From Lingula anatina (lineage: Eukaryota > Brachiopoda > Lingulata > Lingulida > Lingulidae): DNA of 32,581 nucleotides. Location of the stretch: positions 219,732-252,312 of the forward strand of contig NW_019775535.1 in the NCBI RefSeq assembly GCF_001039355.2, in the 5' to 3' direction. The position numbers and the translations under genes were made by a program. Below the pieces are notes generated by a model. That model had not been told where the DNA came from. It made no database searches and saw only the letters and a program-made list of their open reading frames with translations. Below, piece by piece: positions 32,201-32,581 of this stretch. How positions within the stretch are numbered: position 1 is the stretch's first letter; the number at the start of each line of letters is the position of its first letter.

Positions 32201-32581
32201 GTATGCACATCTTTTAGTATTGGTTACTTAAGAAAGCACTCTCTTGACTCTTGTTTTTTTCTTGGAAAAAATTTGGTTACATTTTCTGCCCTCAGACCTG
32301 TAAGGTGCCCCCTCTTCCATTGGCTATAAAGTATTGATTCATAATATGAATTACTATAGTTATACTTCCTATCCCCAGACCTACAAGATGCCCCATCCTC
32401 CAGTGGCTATGAGGTATTGATAGGTAAATTATTATAGTTATACTTTCTATCCCCAGACCTACAAGATGTCTCCTCTTCCAGTGGCTATGAGTCATTGATT
32501 GGTATTGTAAATTATTATAGTTGTATTTTCTATCCCCAGACCTACAAGATGCCCCATCCTCCAGTGGCTATGAGGTATTGA
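16629..32581 (+). CDS. ATP7: ATP7 copper-transporting P1B-type ATPase, partial (3' end beyond window)
   Basis: Uses ATP to pump Cu(I) across trans-Golgi or vesicle membranes, loading cuproenzymes and exporting copper. Exons: 16629-16733 (or identical 18161-18265), 23045-24395, 24781-25011, 26192-26355, 27274-27435, 27710-27789, 28219-28432, 28761-28994, 29199-29339, 29837-29945, 30202-30326, 30582-30716, 31005-31196, 31421-31597, 31852-32011, then a head repeated from 32296. All junctions are GT..AG with matching phases; about 1193 codons to 32011. Eight HMA domains have CxxC starting near residues 14, 89, 163, 255, 348, 428, 547 and 623. Six membrane segments follow. Key motifs: TGES (~920), CPC (~1044), DKTGT (Asp ~1088), SEHP (~1126). 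The luminal loop is Met/His-rich (MHMPGHQM). HMA7-8 match vertebrate domains 5-6. The hinge GDG motif and last membrane segments lie outside. Confidence 0.95.
18161..18265 (+). CDS. ATP7: ATP7 first coding exon, copy 2 (probable assembly duplicate)
   Basis: Identical to 16629-16733, with the same splice signals. Only one copy is likely to exist per haplotype. If both are real they would be alternative first coding exons giving the same protein. Confidence 0.6.
20720..20747. repeat. 28-bp perfect palindrome
   Basis: TGTTAAAATCTCTT is followed directly by its own reverse complement, with no loop. It lies about 30 bases after the dispersed repeat at 20590-20690 and may be part of it. Confidence 0.85.
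23045..24395 (+). CDS. ATP7: ATP7 large exon: end of HMA1 through HMA6
   Basis: A 1351-base exon with five full metal-binding domains plus the second half of HMA1. The CxxC cores are GMTCQSC three times, then GMTCMSC and GMTCNSC. Each domain ends near a DDMGF or SDMGY-type motif. Linkers after HMA4 and HMA5 are longer and acidic. The exon begins at GTTTCT after AAACAG and ends ACAG|GTGGGT in phase 1. Reverse-strand frames over this exon are shadows of it. Confidence 0.96.
24781..25011 (+). CDS. ATP7: ATP7 exon: linker and N half of HMA7
   Basis: It follows CTTTCAG and ends CCTG|GTTAGT. It encodes a hydrophilic linker ([11 protein letters not shown]...) and then [20 protein letters not shown], close to vertebrate metal-binding domain 5. 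The domain is completed by 26192-26355. Confidence 0.93.
25012..26191 (+). other. ATP7: ATP7 intron between HMA7 halves, with reversed repeat fragment
   Basis: Bases about 25190-25330, reverse-complemented, align with 590-720 of the window (GGATGGATCA.. and AAGTTTA.ATTGAC.. motifs). This is a reversed fragment of the dispersed family. Nothing else is recognised. Confidence 0.6.
26192..26355 (+). CDS. ATP7: ATP7 exon: C half of HMA7
   Basis: [20 protein letters not shown] and TELGYPAML complete HMA7. The exon ends GAAATCCAG|GTATAA in phase 0. The sequence matches vertebrate metal-binding domain 5 closely. Confidence 0.93.
26356..27273 (+). other. ATP7: ATP7 intron before HMA8
   Basis: AT-rich intron. 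A 26-base unit (CAATTATATTGTTATATACC core) occurs twice in tandem at about 27154-27205. Nothing else is recognised. Confidence 0.7.
27274..27435 (+). CDS. ATP7: ATP7 exon: HMA8, N part
   Basis: [20 protein letters not shown] onward, matching vertebrate metal-binding domain 6 (GPRDI conserved). Phase 0 at both ends, with TTTTCCAG before and GTAATT after. Confidence 0.93.
27710..27789 (+). CDS. ATP7: ATP7 exon: end of HMA8 and linker to membrane domain
   Basis: [20 protein letters not shown] then RKTTRQ. It has a T-run plus TAG acceptor and a GTAAGT donor, ending in phase 2. Confidence 0.9.
28219..28432 (+). CDS. ATP7: ATP7 exon: TM1, Met-rich luminal loop, start of TM2
   Basis: [20 protein letters not shown] gives TM1. 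[13 protein letters not shown] is a Met/His loop where copper is thought to exit in this family. [17 protein letters not shown] starts TM2. Junctions are TTCTAG and ACAG|GTATTG. Confidence 0.93.
28433..28760 (+). other. ATP7 intron with GC-rich repeat fragment
   Basis: Bases about 28550-28650 (GGGACGGATCCAGGA ... CCCCCCAGACCCTCCCCCC ... TCTGCCACTGATACCC) stand out as GC-rich in an AT-rich intron. They look like a fragment of a dispersed element with loosely inverted ends. Confidence 0.5.
28761..28994 (+). CDS. ATP7: ATP7 exon: TM2 end to TM4
   Basis: [20 protein letters not shown] leads into [20 protein letters not shown] (TM3) and [19 protein letters not shown] (TM4). CTTTCAG acceptor, GTAAGT donor, phase 0. 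Confidence 0.94.
29199..29339 (+). CDS. ATP7: ATP7 exon: start of actuator domain
   Basis: [20 protein letters not shown] followed by RGDILK, typical of the region before TGES. Phase 0 at both ends, with ATTTAG and GTGAGG junctions. Confidence 0.93.
29724..29771 (+). pseudogene. decayed duplicate of an exon head (acceptor plus ~32 bases)
   Basis: TATTTATCATATCTAG followed by GTTCTTCCTGGAAAAAAGTT mirrors TATTTATCATCTCTAG and GTCCTGCCTGGAGAGAAG at 29821 onward, with a 97-base offset. Read in phase it gives [10 protein letters not shown] and then an in-frame TGA before the true exon. Use of this acceptor would therefore truncate the protein. Confidence 0.75.
29837..29945 (+). CDS. ATP7: ATP7 exon: actuator TGES motif
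   Basis: [13 protein letters not shown] then [20 protein letters not shown] drives dephosphorylation of the catalytic Asp. It ends in phase 1 before GTGGGT. Confidence 0.95.
30202..30326 (+). CDS. ATP7: ATP7 exon: end of actuator domain
   Basis: [20 protein letters not shown] and [12 protein letters not shown], the conserved stretch leading to TM5. Acceptor GACAG (ending 30201), donor GTAGGT. Confidence 0.94.
30582..30716 (+). CDS. ATP7: ATP7 exon: TM5
   Basis: [20 protein letters not shown] then [23 protein letters not shown] acceptor, GTAAGG donor, phase 0. GYFVP is characteristic of this family. Confidence 0.94.
31005..31196 (+). CDS. ATP7: ATP7 exon: TM6 with CPC copper site
   Basis: [20 protein letters not shown] contains the intramembrane CPC motif that defines Cu+/Ag+ P1B-type pumps. 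[16 protein letters not shown] leads to the P domain. TTTCAG acceptor, GTAAAA donor. Confidence 0.96.
31421..31597 (+). CDS. ATP7: ATP7 exon: DKTGT phosphorylation site and SEHP
   Basis: VFDKTGTIT holds the catalytic Asp. [10 protein letters not shown] holds the ATP-positioning His equivalent to human ATP7B His1069. CCATAG acceptor, GTGAGT donor, phase 0. Confidence 0.96.
31852..32011 (+). CDS. ATP7: ATP7 exon: nucleotide-binding domain
   Basis: [20 protein letters not shown] matches the N domain of vertebrate ATP7 proteins. It ends ATACAAG|GTATGT in phase 1, the phase needed by the repeated exon heads downstream. Confidence 0.93.
32296..32581 (+). CDS. ATP7: array of four tandem exon-head copies in the ATP7 N domain
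   Basis: Copies start at 32296, 32379, 32457 and 32540, periods 83, 78 and 83. Each follows a pyrimidine-rich acceptor; the last three read TATCCCCAG. In phase 1 copy 2 encodes [16 protein letters not shown] (32379-32423, 45 bases) and ends TAG|GTAAAT, a usable donor. Copy 3 encodes [16 protein letters not shown] and ends TTG|GTATTG, a weaker donor. Copy 1 has an in-frame TAA and no donor, so it is decayed. Copy 4 runs off the window intact and may be the head of the real exon, since YEVLIG corresponds to the vertebrate YKVLIGNREW region. Copies 2 and 3 are phase-symmetric, so including them keeps the frame. Confidence 0.7.

Noticed and set aside
32292-32495. 67-codon reverse frame with repeated phrases
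   Set aside because: Its repetition comes from the tandem exon-head copies on the plus strand.

Overview
This is invertebrate nuclear DNA, most likely from a mollusc such as a bivalve. It is AT-rich, its genes have long introns with GT..AG junctions, and it carries many non-autonomous repeats and microsatellites. The taxon is inferred from general character only. Isolated single N bases occur at 3106, 6241, 11291 and 17238. Three of them sit exactly between two adjacent copies of the same sequence, which looks like unmerged overlapping contigs (haplotype copies) rather than real duplication.

Layout. 1-2600: repeats, comprising one block of a degenerate dispersed repeat family and two palindromic elements with clear target-site duplications. 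2675-8818 (+): an unrecognised two-exon gene for a protein of about 108 residues with a mitochondrial-presequence-like N-terminus. Its 5.8 kb intron holds tandem repeats and a second block of the same family. 9117-9251 (+): an orphan terminal-exon candidate. 10164-10370: an inverted-repeat element. 10614-14399 (-): ALG11, the ER mannosyltransferase that adds the last two cytosolic mannoses to the lipid-linked oligosaccharide. It is complete in four coding exons, and its last exon appears twice. 14400-16628: the region between ALG11 and ATP7, with a likely bidirectional promoter near 15.1-15.5 kb. 16629-32581 (+): the 5' two thirds of a copper-transporting P1B-type ATPase of the ATP7A/ATP7B family. 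Its first coding exon appears twice, and the gene continues beyond the window.

The ATP7 reading frame was assembled exon by exon with consistent phases. About 1190 codons are visible, with eight CxxC heavy-metal-associated (HMA) domains (vertebrate ATP7A/B have six), the first six transmembrane segments, the TGES actuator motif, the CPC copper-site motif, DKTGT and SEHP. The last 300 bases hold four tandem copies of a 45-base, phase-symmetric exon head, each with its own splice acceptor. A similar decayed exon-head duplication lies at 29.7 kb.

ALG11 and ATP7 are not in the same pathway. They are, however, head-to-head neighbours, as ALG11 and ATP7B are in human, so the pair appears to be an old conserved divergent arrangement.
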